This document shows, piece by piece, positions 45,075-58,242 of a stretch of DNA of 64,000 bases (positions are counted from its first letter, which is position 1; the number at the start of each line of letters is the position of its first letter). The position numbers and the translations under genes were made by a program. Source of the stretch: Chytridium lagenaria (taxonomy: Eukaryota > Chytridiomycota > Chytridiomycetes > Chytridiales > Chytridiaceae); the NCBI GenBank assembly GCA_025449115.1, contig JAHLKC010000044.1, forward strand, positions 1-64,000, given 5' to 3'. Under the pieces are notes generated by a model that saw only the letters and a program-made list of their open reading frames with translations, did no database searches and was not told the origin of the DNA.

Positions 45075-48000
45075 TTAAAGATCTTCAAAGTTTGCAGGGA
45101 TAACAACGTCTTTTTCCAAGAATTCTCGATCAGCTTTGACGCGTGCACGAAGTTCAGCATCAAAGGGAAGCCAGGTATTGTAGATCGGCGAGTGATTGAG
45201 CCATTTGACGAGGGCTTGACGCTGACCTTTGAGGGTGCGAAGGGCAAGTAGTTTTTCGACGCGTCGTTCAGACTGTGGCAGGGAGGACAGAGGATGAGGG
45301 CCGTCGAAGTCCCAGTAGTATGGTCGAAGTTTTTCTGGGTGGAAGACTGGGTGAACGCGCCATGATTCAGGGATGGCAAGGCGGTAGGAAGTACCAAGTT
45401 TTTCTTCTATGACGTAGGGACCAGTGTAGATAGGGCCGAGTTTGGCAGAAGGGCGTCCTTGGGCGTTTGGTGGTAAGACGTCTTTTGCTGAGAGGAGGAC
45501 CAGATCACCAACTTTGAAGGGGTCTTCAAGGCGTTTCTTGTTGGCTGTAGTGGCTTGGCGATCTTGGGCTTGCTGGATGGCGAGTTTGGCGGTTTTGTAC
45601 AAGGCTTGAAGGTCACGAATGCTCAGTTGGTCTTGAACATTGAGTGAAAGGTCCAAGAGTGAGGTAGGATTGCGACCAGTGTCCAGCATAAAAGGTGTGT
45701 AGCCTGTTGACGAGTTAACGGTGTCGTTGATGGCGTGCTCGACGATGTGAAGGTACTTGTCCCAGTTGTTTTGGTAGAAGTGAACGTATTCCCGAAGGGC
45801 GGCGATGATCCACTGATTCTTGTTCTCTGTCTGGCCGTCAGTCTGAGGGTGGTAGGATGAAGAGATGATTTGCTTGACGCGTAGAGACTTCATGAGGGCT
45901 TTCCAGAAGAAGCTGATAAAGCGTGAGTCGCGGTCGCTGATGATTGTCTTGGGAAGGCCGTGGTATCTCCAGATGACTTTCTCAAAGATGTCGGCGATGT
46001 CTCCGGCGGTGGCGGTGTTGAGGGTTGGCTGAATGTGAACTCTTTTCGTTGCCGAATCCACAATGACCATGATGGTGTCAAACCCGTGTTGAGTGTTGTC
46101 GGTAAGGGACCCATGAAATCCATTGAGATGGTTTCCCAGCGGTTCTCAGGGACTTGGTGAGGCTCGAGAAGACCGTATGGAAGGCGACGAGCAATCTTGT
46201 TGCGTTGACACGAGTCACAGCGGCGTACATGCTTGGCGACGTCTTTGTGGATATTTGGCCAGTGGTAGTGTCGAGTAAGTTTTTCTGCTGTGCGTTCCCA
46301 GTTGCCGTGAATACTTGGTCCGTCGTCATGGGCGAGATTGAGGAGTCTTTGGCGAATGGCGGCAGGGACAAAGAGGCGGTACTGGTTGGCGGCTTTGTAG
46401 TACAGTAGTCCTCCACTGAGAAGGTAACGGTTGATCTGAGTGCGACGTTCCTTGGGTACCGGCGGAGGATTGAAGTTTTCTTTTGGGGTGATGGTGTCGT
46501 CCAAGTACTGTTCAAGTTCCTTGAATTCGGGATCTTCTGGTAAGGCTTCTTTGATGGCGTCCAGGATGTCGTTGGTGATGGTGGTGATGGCGTTGAGGCT
46601 GATGTGAGGGTCTGTTGCTGCATCTTTGGAGTGAGGGCGTCGCGAAAGAGCGTCGGCGATAGTGTTCCAGTTGCCTGGAGTCCACTCAATGACGAAATCT
46701 TGGGCGAGGAGATCTGCGAGCCAGCGGTGGTGCACAGGGCGGAGCTTGGGCTGGTCCAGGATGTACTGAAGAGACCTGTGGTCCGTGAAGACTTTGACTT
46801 GTCTGCCGATTAGGTAATGCCGATGCGTGCGGAAGGCTTCCACGAGGGCAAGGATTTCACCGAGGTAGGGGTGGTACTTGCGTTCGCTGCTGTTGCACTT
46901 TCTTGAGGCGTAGGCGATTGGTGCTTCATGATTATTTTCGTCTGGCTGAGCGACGTAACTTCCAACGGCGGATTCTGACCAGTCTGTGTAGAGGTGAACC
47001 GGCTTGGAGGGGTCGAAAAGACTGAGTACTTGAGGTGAGACGAGGGCTTGCTTGACTTTCTCGAAGGCGGCTTGATTTTCAGGTGTCCACTTGAAAGGTG
47101 CAGGATGTTTCTTGTTGCCGGCGCCACGAAGGAGATCAGTGAGAGGCGCGAGCAGGCTTGCGTGATGGGCTATGAACCGGTGAATGGTGTTGGCGAGACC
47201 TATGAAGGAGCGGAGTTCTGTCCAAGACTTGGGCGTTTCGAAATCATGAATGGCTTGGGTTCTTGACGGTAAAACTTCCAGGTGTCCGTTGGCGACGTGA
47301 AAACCGAGATACTCGACTTGAGAGGCGAAAAATGAACACTTGTGAAGGCGACAATGAAGCTGGTGTTCTTGAAGTCGAGCCAAAACCTTGCGGAGGTGTT
47401 CTTCATGTTCTTCGGCGGTTTCTGAGAAGATGAGAATGTCGTCCATGTATGCGATGAGAAACTCATCAACATAGTCGTGAAAGATGCTGTTGACCATGGA
47501 CTGGAACGTGGCTGGGGCGTTTGCAAGACCGAAGGGCATGACGACCCATTCAAAATGGCCGTATTTCGTTCTGAAGGCGGTTTTGTCGGTATCTTCTGGG
47601 CGAATGCGGATCTGGTGGTAACCGGATGCCAGGTCAAGCTTGGAGAAGAACTTGGCCTTGCGTAACCTATCGAGGATTTCCGTGATGTTGGGAAGAGCCG
47701 TGCGGTTCTTGACTGTGTTCTTGTTGAGGGCGCGGTAGTCAATCACGAGTCTGAGCTTGCCTGCTTGGGCGATGTAGAAGATTGGAGCGCCGTATGCTGA
47801 GACCGAAGGCTTGATGCGACCGTTTTCCAGGAGGAATTCAAGTTCTTTCTTGAGGGTCTGGAGTTCTTCTTCCGAGAGAGGGTAGATTGGCCTATGTGGT
47901 GGCTTGGCGGAAGGATCTTCAAGGTCGATGCGGTGGTCTGATGGTCTTGAAGGCGGGATTCCTTTGTACTCTGAGAATACTGCAGGGTATTGCTTGACCA

Positions 48001-48970
48001 TGTTCTTGATGTTGTCAGGAAGCGAAGCCAGAATTCTTGCGTCTTTCTCGTTGGCGTCAGCGGTGGTCTTCAAAACCGGAGCGTGCGCAGGGACATGAGT
48101 GGGGACTTGATGGCCAGAGGAAGCTGAATTGCAGGAAGGTGCTGAGTTGCTTGAGGCTAAGCTGTCCGAGAGGATGTCCTTGAGGTGGATGAGTCCAAGT
48201 CTGATGTTGGGGAACCTTGCGAGGCGCTTGAATGTCTTTGCCGAAATGTGTTCCACAGTGACGGGAATCTGTTCTCTACAGATCCAGCGGTTGTTGCCGA
48301 AGGTGACTGTGTTGGTGGTCCAGTCTATCCTTGGGTTGACCCGTGTCAACCAATCCTTGCCGAGGATGACGTCGTACACGATTGGTGCAGAGATGAATTC
48401 TTGCTTGGTGACGTAGAGGTCAATGTTGAGTTCCAGGTCGCGAAAGAGGCGTCCTTTGACTGCTCTTGGTGTTGAAGCGGCGAGCTTGATGTCGAAAACT
48501 TCTTGGTTGGATGGTTTGCTGATGGCGAAGGCGAGAGAGTCCTTGACAAAGGAGTGAGTGGCTCCTCCATCTATGAGAACTTTGGCGTGCCGTCCGTTGA
48601 TGGTGCCTTGAATGACGAGAAGGTCACTCTTGGCGTCTTGTTTCTCGACGTGGTAGATCTTGAGGATGCGATCGACGTCTTGATGAGGCCTTTGAGGTTT
48701 GGATGTGGATGGAACCGTCTTGACAGAAGCCTCCACGGAACTCTTGTCAAGTGTAGCGCGCTCGACCTCGGGAGGTGGTGAAGACTCTCCCGAGGGAGCG
48801 CGCAACGCCGTGTCTTGATCAGGTTTGAGAGGCAGATTGCCTCTTACTGTTGCCGACCGTCGGTGCTGTCGTTTCCGAGACTTGCGTGTTGTTGACCTTG
48901 ACTTGTTTCCGACGGATTCCTGGGGCGTTGCATTGCTCATAGCGATGTTCGTGAGAGCGGCAGTAGGTAC
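45075..48970 (-). CDS. pol: Element B Pol polyprotein (one frame break near 46080)
   Basis: Protease LIDGGATHSFV (about 48.57 kb). RT with SKLDLASGYHQIRI, MPFGLANAPATFQ and YMDDILIFS (about 47.4 kb). RNase H with LYTDWSESAVGSYVAQ, GEILALVEAFRTH and TIADALSRRP. Integrase zinc finger HYHWPN...CDSCQRNK. Core with MSMDFMGP, IISDRDSRFIS and HPQTDGQTENKN (D,D,E complete). Chromodomain-like C-terminus ALVKWLNHSPIYNTWLPF. One missing base near 46080 splits the frame inside the integrase. Stop at 45075. Apart from that single break, the protein looks functional. In an error-free read this copy may be active. Confidence 0.9.
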
Positions 48971-49888
48971 ACCACCATTTGCACGGTAGATGGCCTTTTC
49001 TTGATCGGTGAGCTTGGACCGGGTTGCTGTGGTGTTGTCGATTTCCATGGGAGTGGGACCGTTGTTGTGCTGTTGCTTTTCTTGCCTTTGGGAACGAAAA
49101 TTATGGTCGCGTGGCTTTGTGACGGTTATCATTCTGGTTGCTGCGGCGTTGGTGGTTTCCTTCTCTCCAGTGGAAGTCATCCAGGCGCTCTGCAGCACGC
49201 TGGAGTCTCTGGAGGTCGTCTTGAATGTCGAAAAGATCTTCATTGGTCCTGAGGATGGCCTTGAGTCCGCGGCGGTACTTGAAGCAGAGGATGACTTCTG
49301 GGTAGACGATGCCTGATCCTTCAATGGCGGCGACGAGCTCGTTGAACTGCTGAGAGTAAAGAGTGGCGGCACCCTTTTGCTCTATCTTGTCGAGGGATTC
49401 AATGGCTTGCTGAAGGGTGAGTGATGAGGCGAAGGAGTCGCGAATCCACTGACAGTACTCTCTCCAGCCCATGTGGTGACGGACGTCTGGAGAGATTCTT
49501 CTCACTGAGTGAGGGCGAGTCCTGAGAGGCTTGGAGATCCAGTCGACGTAGGTCTTGTGGTTCTTGAACTGAGGTTCTTCATCATCTCCAAGGAAGCCGT
49601 ACGCCTGGCGTCTTCAGCGGCTTGGTGGAGGTATTCATCAATTGCTGCTTGAGCCTCGTGAGCTGGTTTCTTGCGAAGATCCCCAGAGAAGGATGGTGGC
49701 TTGCGTGACGTGATCTTGAATTCAGGAAGTTCTCTGGCTTCTGGTGAGAGGCGACGAGAGGCGGCGACCAAGGCTTCTGAGGCGTTGAGGCGTTCTTGGA
49801 GCTGGGCTATCTGCTGCTGAAGGCTTGCAAAGGCCGAGGCGATGTCACTGGTGGAGACTTGCTGAGGGAGTTCTGGTGTGTGTGACAT
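48900..49888 (-). pseudogene. gag: Element B Gag
   Basis: It starts at the ATG at 49888 (MSHTPELPQQVSTSDIASAF) with a heptad-like N-terminus (LQQQIAQLQERLNASEAL). The capsid part is KITSRKPPSFSGDLRKKPAH, then WREYCQWIRDSFASSLTLQQ. Frame changes occur near 49600, 49520 and 49115. The zinc knuckle seen in element A (CTYC, then H and C) is displaced here by a one-base deletion near 48973, which also joins the Gag frame to Pol. Confidence 0.8.
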
Positions 49889-50029
49889 TGTGAAGGAGAA
49901 GGGAGAAGTGAAGAGAGTGAAGGAGGGAGAGAGAGCTCAAGATTGAGTGAGGGAGCGAGAGAGGGCTCGAAATGGAGTGAGGGAGCGAGAGAGGGCTCGA
50001 GAGAGTGAGGAATTTTGAAGTGCTACAAA

Positions 50030-50487
50030 TGTGACGGAACGAGCCTAGCTAGGGCGAAGGTTCGTCAAAGGGGAAATATTGAAGGAATATTTGAAAGGAG
50101 AGATGAGAGTTTTGAAGGGTTTTTATTTAAGAAGAAGAAGCTGTTCAAAGTAGAAATGTTGATGAAGAAGTAGATGTTGAAGAAGTCAAAGAGAGAAGCT
50201 AGCCTTTTATAGGCGAAAACACGAAAATAGAGTTGAAAGTTAAAGAAAGTTTAGAAGCTTTAGAACAATAAAGAAGAATTCGAAGAAAAGAAACATTTAG
50301 AATGAAAAGGAAAGTTCGAGTTTTAGCTAAGAATGGTAGAGAAAATAAAAGAACTTCGAATAAAGTTGGCAAAGTTGGGGCTAAGCGCGGCAACTTGCGG
50401 AAAAATAAACGAAGTGGAAAAATACAATAAGGAAGTAATACAAGAAACATTGAATAATACAAGAGATATTAGGGAAATTCCGTCACA
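50030..50487 (-). repeat. 5' LTR of element B
   Basis: 458 bp, with a minus-strand TATA box (TATAAAAGGCTAGC, about 50198-50211). Eight bases shorter than 44503-44968 through isolated one-base gaps. Confidence 0.94.
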
Positions 50488-50818
50488 GTCAGGCCTGAAG
50501 GTCCTCTGTTATATGCTGTACCCTACAAACATTACCTATACCCCGGGTCTCAACTATATCATGATTCGTAAAGACCCCTGGACGGTTTCCTAGATTCCCT
50601 CACCTCTCCCCCTTACCCTTGGACCACGCTCACTCTTTTCTTATGCTTTTACCTTCGGTCTGTCATTGTGCCTGAGCCCAGAACGGGACACGTAGGCTTG
50701 TTATTTTCTTGGTTTTTCTTAGAATGCGGGGGTCGAGAGACTTTTGTATTTTGGGTTTGCTCCAATAAATAACTATAAACAAAAAAAAAAAAAAAAAAGG
50801 CGGCTTGTCATGTGAATG

Positions 50819-51267
50819 TGTGACGGAATTTCCCGATATCTCTTGTATTACTTCAATTATTCTTGTATTACCTTCTTTATTGAAATTTTCACTTCGTTCA
50901 TTTTTCCGCAAGATGCCACGCTTAGCCCCAACTTTGCCAACTTTATTTGAAGTTCTTTTATTTCGTTACTTTCTTAGTTAAAACTCGAACTTTCCTTTTC
51001 ATTCGAATGTTTCTATTTTTCGAATTTCTTCTATATTTGTTCTAAACCTTCTTAAACCTTCTTTCAATTTCAACTTTATTTACGCGTTTTTCGCCTATAA
51101 AAGGCTACCCTTTCTTTGACTCCAACTCACTTCTTAAACATTTTCTACTTCTTCAACAACATTTCTCTTCTTAACAACTTCCCTTCTTCTTCAATAAAAT
51201 CCCTTAAAACTCCAATTTCTCTTTTCAAATATCTTTACAATATTTCCCCTTTGACGAACTTTCGCCC
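50819..51267 (+). repeat. Truncated LTR of the element A type at the end of arm 2
   Basis: It matches element A's LTR in the opposite orientation, from TGTGACGGAATTTCC to TTTCGCCC, then breaks into unrelated sequence. It has a TATAAAAGG box. No element body is attached. Confidence 0.85.
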
Positions 51268-52185
51268 AACAAGATGCTATATGTCGGCTTTTCCTTTTAC
51301 CCCCTCCTGCTTGTACACTAACGAAGTCTTTAGGATTTGTCATGGTAAGTCTTTACTTACCTTATACGGTATTCAGGTTTTCCCACGGCATTGTATATAT
51401 GTCGCCGTCGGGTTTTCCCTGTTTACCGCCCTTTTGTATCTTGGGACTTTGTTTTATTTTGTATATATCTCTTCTTTTTCCCCTCGCTCATTTATACCCA
51501 TTGTTTATATGTTTATTTATTCTTTGTTTATGTTTATGTTGAGCGAGAGGGTCTTACAAATAAAGATAGAGAAGTTGTCCATCCCAAAACCTGTCCCCAG
51601 TCCTGTCCAGGTCAGGTCCAGGTCTTCTCGCATACACACGCGCCTACCTCTGGCACCAAGGTTAGTGTTGAGTAGTCTTACCAGAAGGTGCCTCCGTCAG
51701 GTCCTCGGACACACCGCGTATGTTTCGTGGCGTTGGGTGATTGGCTGCTGCAAAGCCCCGATCAGCAAACTCCCTTCGGCTTACGGCCGGTGAGATAGAG
51801 TATCAATGCAGCTTCCCTCGTCGTCGTCGTTTCGGGTTTAGAGATTGCCCTTAGCACCGGGAACGCTAAGGAAACGCCTTTACCGCCACGATGATTGACG
51901 GAATGGGCAAAAATGGTTGTAGGAAGACTTACTTGAAAACACCGCAGCTAAGTATCTTTTATTTCTGGTTCCGTGCTTGTATCCACCCTTTTCCCCTTTA
52001 CCTTTCTTTGATTCCCGCTGATCATCATTGAGCTCCATTCTTCATGCTCTGGACATTGTTTTCTTTGTCAAGTACACTAACTTTATTTATTTATGTGTAG
52101 ACGTTCTATGTACCATTAGAAGGTACTAGTCCTGTCGAAACTCCTACCATATCTTTGGATACGTGGTAGGAGGCCGTAGTTTCAC
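51268..52185. other. LTR-like region of unknown family
   Basis: T-rich sequence with GTATATATGTCG, an AATAAA near 51560, and GC-rich blocks that recall the composition of element C's LTR. I could not match its ends to any other place in the window. No protein domain is seen in its frames. Confidence 0.35.
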
Positions 52186-52399
52186 AATACAATCATGGGT
52201 TATGTTATATTAACACAAACACAACATAACAAATGCAAGCCCGTCGTTAACTCAGCACACATAGTAGCGTCCCTAGCCTGTGTTTGGGCTTCCCCAGTCT
52301 AGGTGTATCTTTCACTATGTGCGGTGTTGTATTCAGCTAATAATGAGATATGATATAATTCAACCATGGAGCCAGATCGCCCGAGTTTTATGTCCAACA
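52186..52399 (-). repeat. LTR of the second copia family, inverted copy
   Basis: Reverse complement of 8970-9184. On the minus strand it begins TGTTGGACAT right after the purine tract TTTTGGGGGAG (52400-52410), so it is a 3' LTR. Confidence 0.75.
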
Positions 52400-52434
52400 C
52401 TCCCCCAAAACTGGAACATGCCTGCATTCAGGGG

Positions 52435-52680
52435 GATGACTACATAATCTATTAAACTGCTTTTAGTCTACATAATCTACGTTGCTAAGATAAAGCTGAT
52501 TATCTTGTAGTGCCACAGCTTTTGTCAAGATATCTGCAACCTTGTCCTCTAATGAATAGTATTGCAGAAAATCCGTTTGCAATTCTATCATCTCATTCAC
52601 CATCCTGTTTTTCTTTGATTACACTAGCGATATATATCGATTGCTTTTGTGTAAGATTTTGGACTAGAATGTCCATAGAG
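52435..52680 (-). pseudogene. Copia RNase H C-terminal remnant
   Basis: The minus-strand frame gives MVNEMIELQTDFLQYYSLED, then KVADILTKAVALQDNQLYL. Copia RNase H ends in just this way (VADILTKPL). It leads directly to the LTR at 52186-52399. The upstream parts of Pol are missing. Confidence 0.75.
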
Positions 52681-52699
52681 GAGCAAAACCACCATGACT

Positions 52700-53000
52700 T
52701 AGGTCTGAAGTAGCCCTGTTCAAGTGTGGTCTACGCCGTTCTTACTAAAGACACGCCAAAAGGCGTGTACTTTTGGAAAATGGTGTGGGAGATTGGTATG
52801 AGTGACTCAAAATATGTAGGAGTGCAATTTCCCTAAAGTATTGCAGTTACTGCTAGTCATGCTCAAGGATTGAAACCCACTGTCTCATTGTTTCGTTCAA
52901 CATTTGACTTTTGCAAGTACAAGAAGAAAAAGAAAAACGGAACCACCCTCATAGCTATCGAATGTATATGCCAATAAAATAAATACTCAGTTATAAATCA
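52700..53000. other. Intergenic sequence
   Basis: It contains a short inverted repeat ACACGCC...GGCGTGT near 52752-52770. No gene seen. It probably includes the 3' end of the RBR gene transcript. Confidence 0.4.
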
Positions 53001-56000
53001 CTATAACTCCTCACAACACCATCGCATTTCCATTCCCATTCCCATTCCCATTCCTAGCTCCCCCATCCCTGCACCGTACTGATACGACCCGTGCTGGCCT
53101 CCACCCACAACCTGCGGCTGCACTACCACAACCTGTCCAACATAATTTGGCGGTGCGTTAAACACCACAGGGTTCTGTAGATATGCCTGCTGTTGATCCA
53201 CATTATAACAATAGCGTCCTTGGGGTTGGGCAAACGCGTGAACGTATTGGGGATATGGTTGGGGGTTGACGTTTTGCAATGGTTGGTGTTGTTGGAATTG
53301 TTGTTGATGTTGCTGTTGTTGTTGCTGTTGCTGCTGCTGTTGAAAATTCTGTTGATGCTGCTGTTGTTGTTGCTGTTGAAAATTCTGTTGGTGCTGCTGT
53401 TGTTGGTGCTGTTGAAAATTCTGTTGATGCTGCTGTTGCCCCACCAGACTCCCGGTCTATGCACAGACATCACCACCAAATCATCATCCTGATCCACCTG
53501 CATACTCCTCGTCCGCCTTCTTGCATCGCGATGTTGTGTCTGTGTCTGCTGTCTCCTTTTGTCCGTCAGCAGCTGCCACCATATGCGGTTCAAGCGGTGG
53601 TAGTCTGGCGCATCCGGTACAACGCGTTGTGGTTGAACAATTTGTCTAGGAGCAGGAGCGGGTGCAATAGGTTGATGATGGACGGAAGCGGGTTGATAGA
53701 CGACTCTTGCTGGTGGTTGTGCGGGGGGTGCGGGCGGGGGTTGATGGGAAATAGCAGCGCAACGGGTACAGGTGGTGCGATCGCGGCTTGAGCCCTGGCG
53801 TTCCGTCGCGCATCCATCACGTTTTGTTGGGCGATAACATGTTGAGCTACAGCTTCTCGTTCAACAGCTCGTCTCCTTCTTCCCTTTGGCACAGCCACCG
53901 GCCTGACCTGCGCAATAACGGGCGGCGGCGGAGGAGCCTGAGGGATGACGTTGTTTCGATTAGCATGCGCAGCGATATGTCTCGGTAAAGGTGGGATAAC
54001 GATTACAGGTGGGATGAGAGCGGGTGGACGAATTTTAGGGGCATGATGGAGTGATTGCCATGCAGCCTGAAGAAAAGCACAGAACAAATAGATAAAGGGG
54101 GGGAGAAACGAATAGTCGAAAAATGGGTAATGGTTAAAACGAAAGAAAAATTTGAGGTGATGGTCCCTTACCCGTCCTGCACCTGCCGCGGCTGCATTTA
54201 CGGCTGGCACGTTCGCAACCTGTCCTTGAGCCTACTCGACAAAAGCAACAAAAGGAAACGGTTATGGAAAGTGAAAGAGGAAGGAGCCTCATACCCTAAC
54301 TCTGGCCAACGCCGCCACATTTCTTTCATGTGCCGCCTGGAAAGAAACATCAATAACCACCATCTCGCAAATTTTATTACCCTTTGTACAGCCGCTACAT
54401 TCGCCGCCTATTGTCAAAAGAAAAATATTGGAAAATTGTAAGTCTACACCTCAATAAAAAAACTCCTTTCTCACCCTCAGCCTCGCCAAATCATCCACCC
54501 TCCTCAGATTCGCGGCATATGCCGCCGCCGCCGCCTGTCCCGCTGCAACAGCTGCTGCATGATTCGCCGCCTGATTCGGCACGGCCGCCTTCTTGGGCCT
54601 CGCTTCCAACACCTTCTTCAAATCCTTTTCAATAAGATCTTTATCTATATCCCCATCTTTAACGATATTTTTGAGCGCGGCTTGAGCGGCCAACTCAACG
54701 TCACGGTTATTGCGGGAGACGGCGTCATCCCATAAGGGGCAGCTCTTACCGGGCTGTTTGCGGCCATTGGGGTCGGTGCTGAAATGGTCGTAGCCAGCGA
54801 TTAGGCTGTCACAAAAAAGGGAGGGTGTTATAGACGGTGACAATGAAGAAAACAAATGAGAGAGGAATACGGAACTTACGCTTTACATACATAACATATC
54901 ATCGTTCTACATGTCGGGCAGGTCATCTTATTACACCCTATAAACCGGCGTTCACATCCACACACAGAATAAACACTCCGTGCTTACCTTCCTCTTTGAA
55001 AAATTTTGTCCCGCATTTCGGCTTTGGGCACTCCCTCAACAACGCCTCCGTCATCGCCTCCTCAACCGTATGCCGAGCACTCGCCGAATCCTCCTTCTTC
55101 GCTTCCTCACAAGTCAACGGTGCATGATTCTTTTTCCGACACAATCGACAGCTGATCACCCGACATGTGTCGGATTGACATGGGAACAAACGGTCAACTT
55201 CAGGCGGGTTAGGTAGAATACAGGCGAAATCGCAGAATGGGCAGGTGGAGAGGTCGGGGAGGTCGGCTTTACGGAGGGAATCTTCCTGTGGAAGATGTTA
55301 GTTGGTAACAGGGAGAAAGGGGGTTTTACTTGAAGGAGTTTTTCGTAGCCGAGAAAAACTTCGGGAGTGAGAAACCTTTGGATCTCGGCAAGAGGGAAGG
55401 GGTATTTACAGGCGCTAGAGTCCATGCAAAGTATTTCGCTTTTTCCTACAAAGGTTGAGTCAATATGGCGTGATTAAATAGGAGAGCTCACTCATTCCAA
55501 TCAATGTTTCGGCTTGACGACGTGCGCACTCCATACAGAACAAATGACCATCTTCGCATTGTGTCATCTAACAAGGTTAAACAAAAAGATGGTCAATGTA
55601 TAGCCTTACTTTACTATACGGAACATCTGTATAACAACACCCACACTCAATCTCCTCCTCATCTTCTCCATCTTTCACATTCAGAGTCTGCGCGGCTTTT
55701 CCTATATAAGTTATTATTCCACAACAACTTAAAAAATATGTACCAGCAGCATAGGCAACCACATCCCTTTCAAACTCCTCGCAAACCGCCACCGCTTTCC
55801 CCTTTTTCTTCTTCCTGCTCTTCTTTCGTGCTGCCGAGTGTCTAAATGGGAGCTGTTCGACAGGACCTGCGAGGAGCGCGTCAACGTGTCGACGGATGGA
55901 AATGTAATCGTGGTTCATGCTTTCCATTGTCGGGATGAGATAGGTGAGTGGGATCGTAGGGTATGCTTCCGAGATAGATGTGATGCTATCCCCCCAAAAA

Positions 56001-56611
56001 ACAAAATATCGTCAGAACATAAAGCCTCCGTACAGAAAATGGCTCTTACCAGTTTCCTTTATACTCTTCAGACTTGACGTCGTGTTTTTCTTTTTTGGAG
56101 GGAGTGCTGCATTGGGAGTCGTTCGTTTTGCGTTTATGCGAGGATGAACCGGCGTCCGAACGACGAGGGTAGGGCTCTTTACCGTCCATAAGGATATCAA
56201 GTAAAGCTTGAACGTTGTTTCCGAGTTCTTCGAATCGTTTTTTGAGCCATTCGGGGTCTAATTGGGGATTGACGTTGAACGACAACAACACATTTGAAGC
56301 CTTATTGAAGACGTACCTGCATCTGGAAACATCTCCATGACCATCCTCCACTCCTCAGCGCCTCCTCCCTCCTCTCTCTCCTCAATCATCACAACATCCT
56401 CATCCAGTTTCCGTTTTACCCCATTCGGAGACCCGTCGACGGATATTGGACTATGCGCAACCGAATATGCTAAACATAAATCCACGGCTAACGTTAGGGC
56501 TTCTTCATCTTTAGAAGCGCTTAGGCGGGCTCCTGCGAGACATTCTGCGAGGATGGCTTCGGATAGATGAGGGAGGATGAGGGTGAGTTGGATAAGGAGA
56601 GGGTCGGCCAT
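53001..56611 (-). CDS. RBR-type E3 ubiquitin ligase, RNF216/TRIAD3-like, with Gln-rich tail
   Basis: Spliced from many short exons. N-terminal region MADPLLIQLTLILPHLSEAI, then MVMEMFPDA (as in RNF216). RING1: ECGCCYTDVPYSK joined across an intron (starting GTAAGGC) to CEDGHLFCMECARR. After the next intron, CMDSSACKYPFPLAEI. IBR: CPFCDFACIL, CQSDTCRVISCRLCRKKNH. RING2: CPKPKCGTKFFKEEG joined to CNKMTCPTCRTMICYVCK, then GYDHF as in RNF216. The Cys in the CNKMTC block is the expected ubiquitin carrier. The last third is alanine-rich, proline-rich and then glutamine-rich, ending at 53001. One-base breaks occur near 56315, 53700 and 53450. It would transfer ubiquitin in the RING/HECT-hybrid manner. 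Human RNF216 lacks the long Q-rich tail, as far as I know. Confidence 0.85.
53286..53443 (-). repeat. CAG/CAA-type repeat coding poly-Gln
   Basis: Imperfect units of Q-runs broken by HQQNF (for example HQQNFQQQQQQQHQQNF) in the tail of the RBR ligase. Frame changes just upstream may be length errors in this repeat. Confidence 0.8.
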
Positions 56612-56885
56612 TGATTGATTTAATTGAGAGGATGATCGGACTGAAGGGTGAAGAGTCGAGTGGTGAAGGTTGACGAGGATATGAATGTGGATGGGATTGA
56701 GGAGTACGCTGTGAATGTTGATGGAGGTGAGGTGACGGCGCTGACGGCCGACATGTACTTTCTTTTTCGGACGTCGTTGATCACAATTTTTTTTATTTTT
56801 ATTTTTTGACGACGATCCACATCCACCAGAGCCTCAGCGGAGTCGGTTTGACCTACGCGGCCTTTTAATTTTTATTTCCTCGCGA

Positions 56886-58242
<1,357 letters not shown>

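Larger units (their letters stand above)
44503..50487 (-). mobile_element. Ty3/gypsy element B, near-intact chromovirus
   Basis: 5,985 bp with LTRs at 44503-44968 and 50030-50487, duplication GTCAG at 44498-44502 and 50488-50492. The undisturbed target is visible in arm 1 near 32763. The two LTRs differ by eight single-base gaps, all absent from the right copy, and by no substitution that I can see. The insertion is therefore very recent and the gaps are likely sequencing errors. Pol is 1160 codons open over most of its length with one break near 46080. It is the same family as element A, but with a distinct LTR subtype (GATATTAGGG against GATATCGGG). Confidence 0.95.
41840..51267. repeat. 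Inverted duplication, arm 2 (contains element B)
   Basis: It is the reverse complement of 31981-35453, with element B and its duplicated GTCAG (44503-50492) inserted. Arm 2 ends inside a copy of element A's LTR (50819-51267) at TTTCGCCC; the last ~22 bp of that LTR are missing. The copy keeps the CATT(T) flank of element A, which shows that the duplication included the A junction. Confidence 0.9.

Noticed and set aside
45960..49316. Many plus-strand ORFs over element B
   Set aside because: Antisense to the well-identified Gag-Pol with no domains of their own.
50740..50818. Poly-A run next to a GC-rich stretch as a possible retroposon tail
   Set aside because: It is simply the mirror of the poly-T run in arm 1 (32455-32474) and part of the inverted duplication.
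53193..53791. Long Leu/Val-rich plus-strand ORFs over the Gln repeat
   Set aside because: They are the antisense shadow of the CAG/CAA repeat of the RBR gene.
54384..54635. Plus-strand ORFs rich in Pro/Ser near 54.5 kb
   Set aside because: They overlap Ala-rich exons of the RBR gene on the minus strand and have no independent support.
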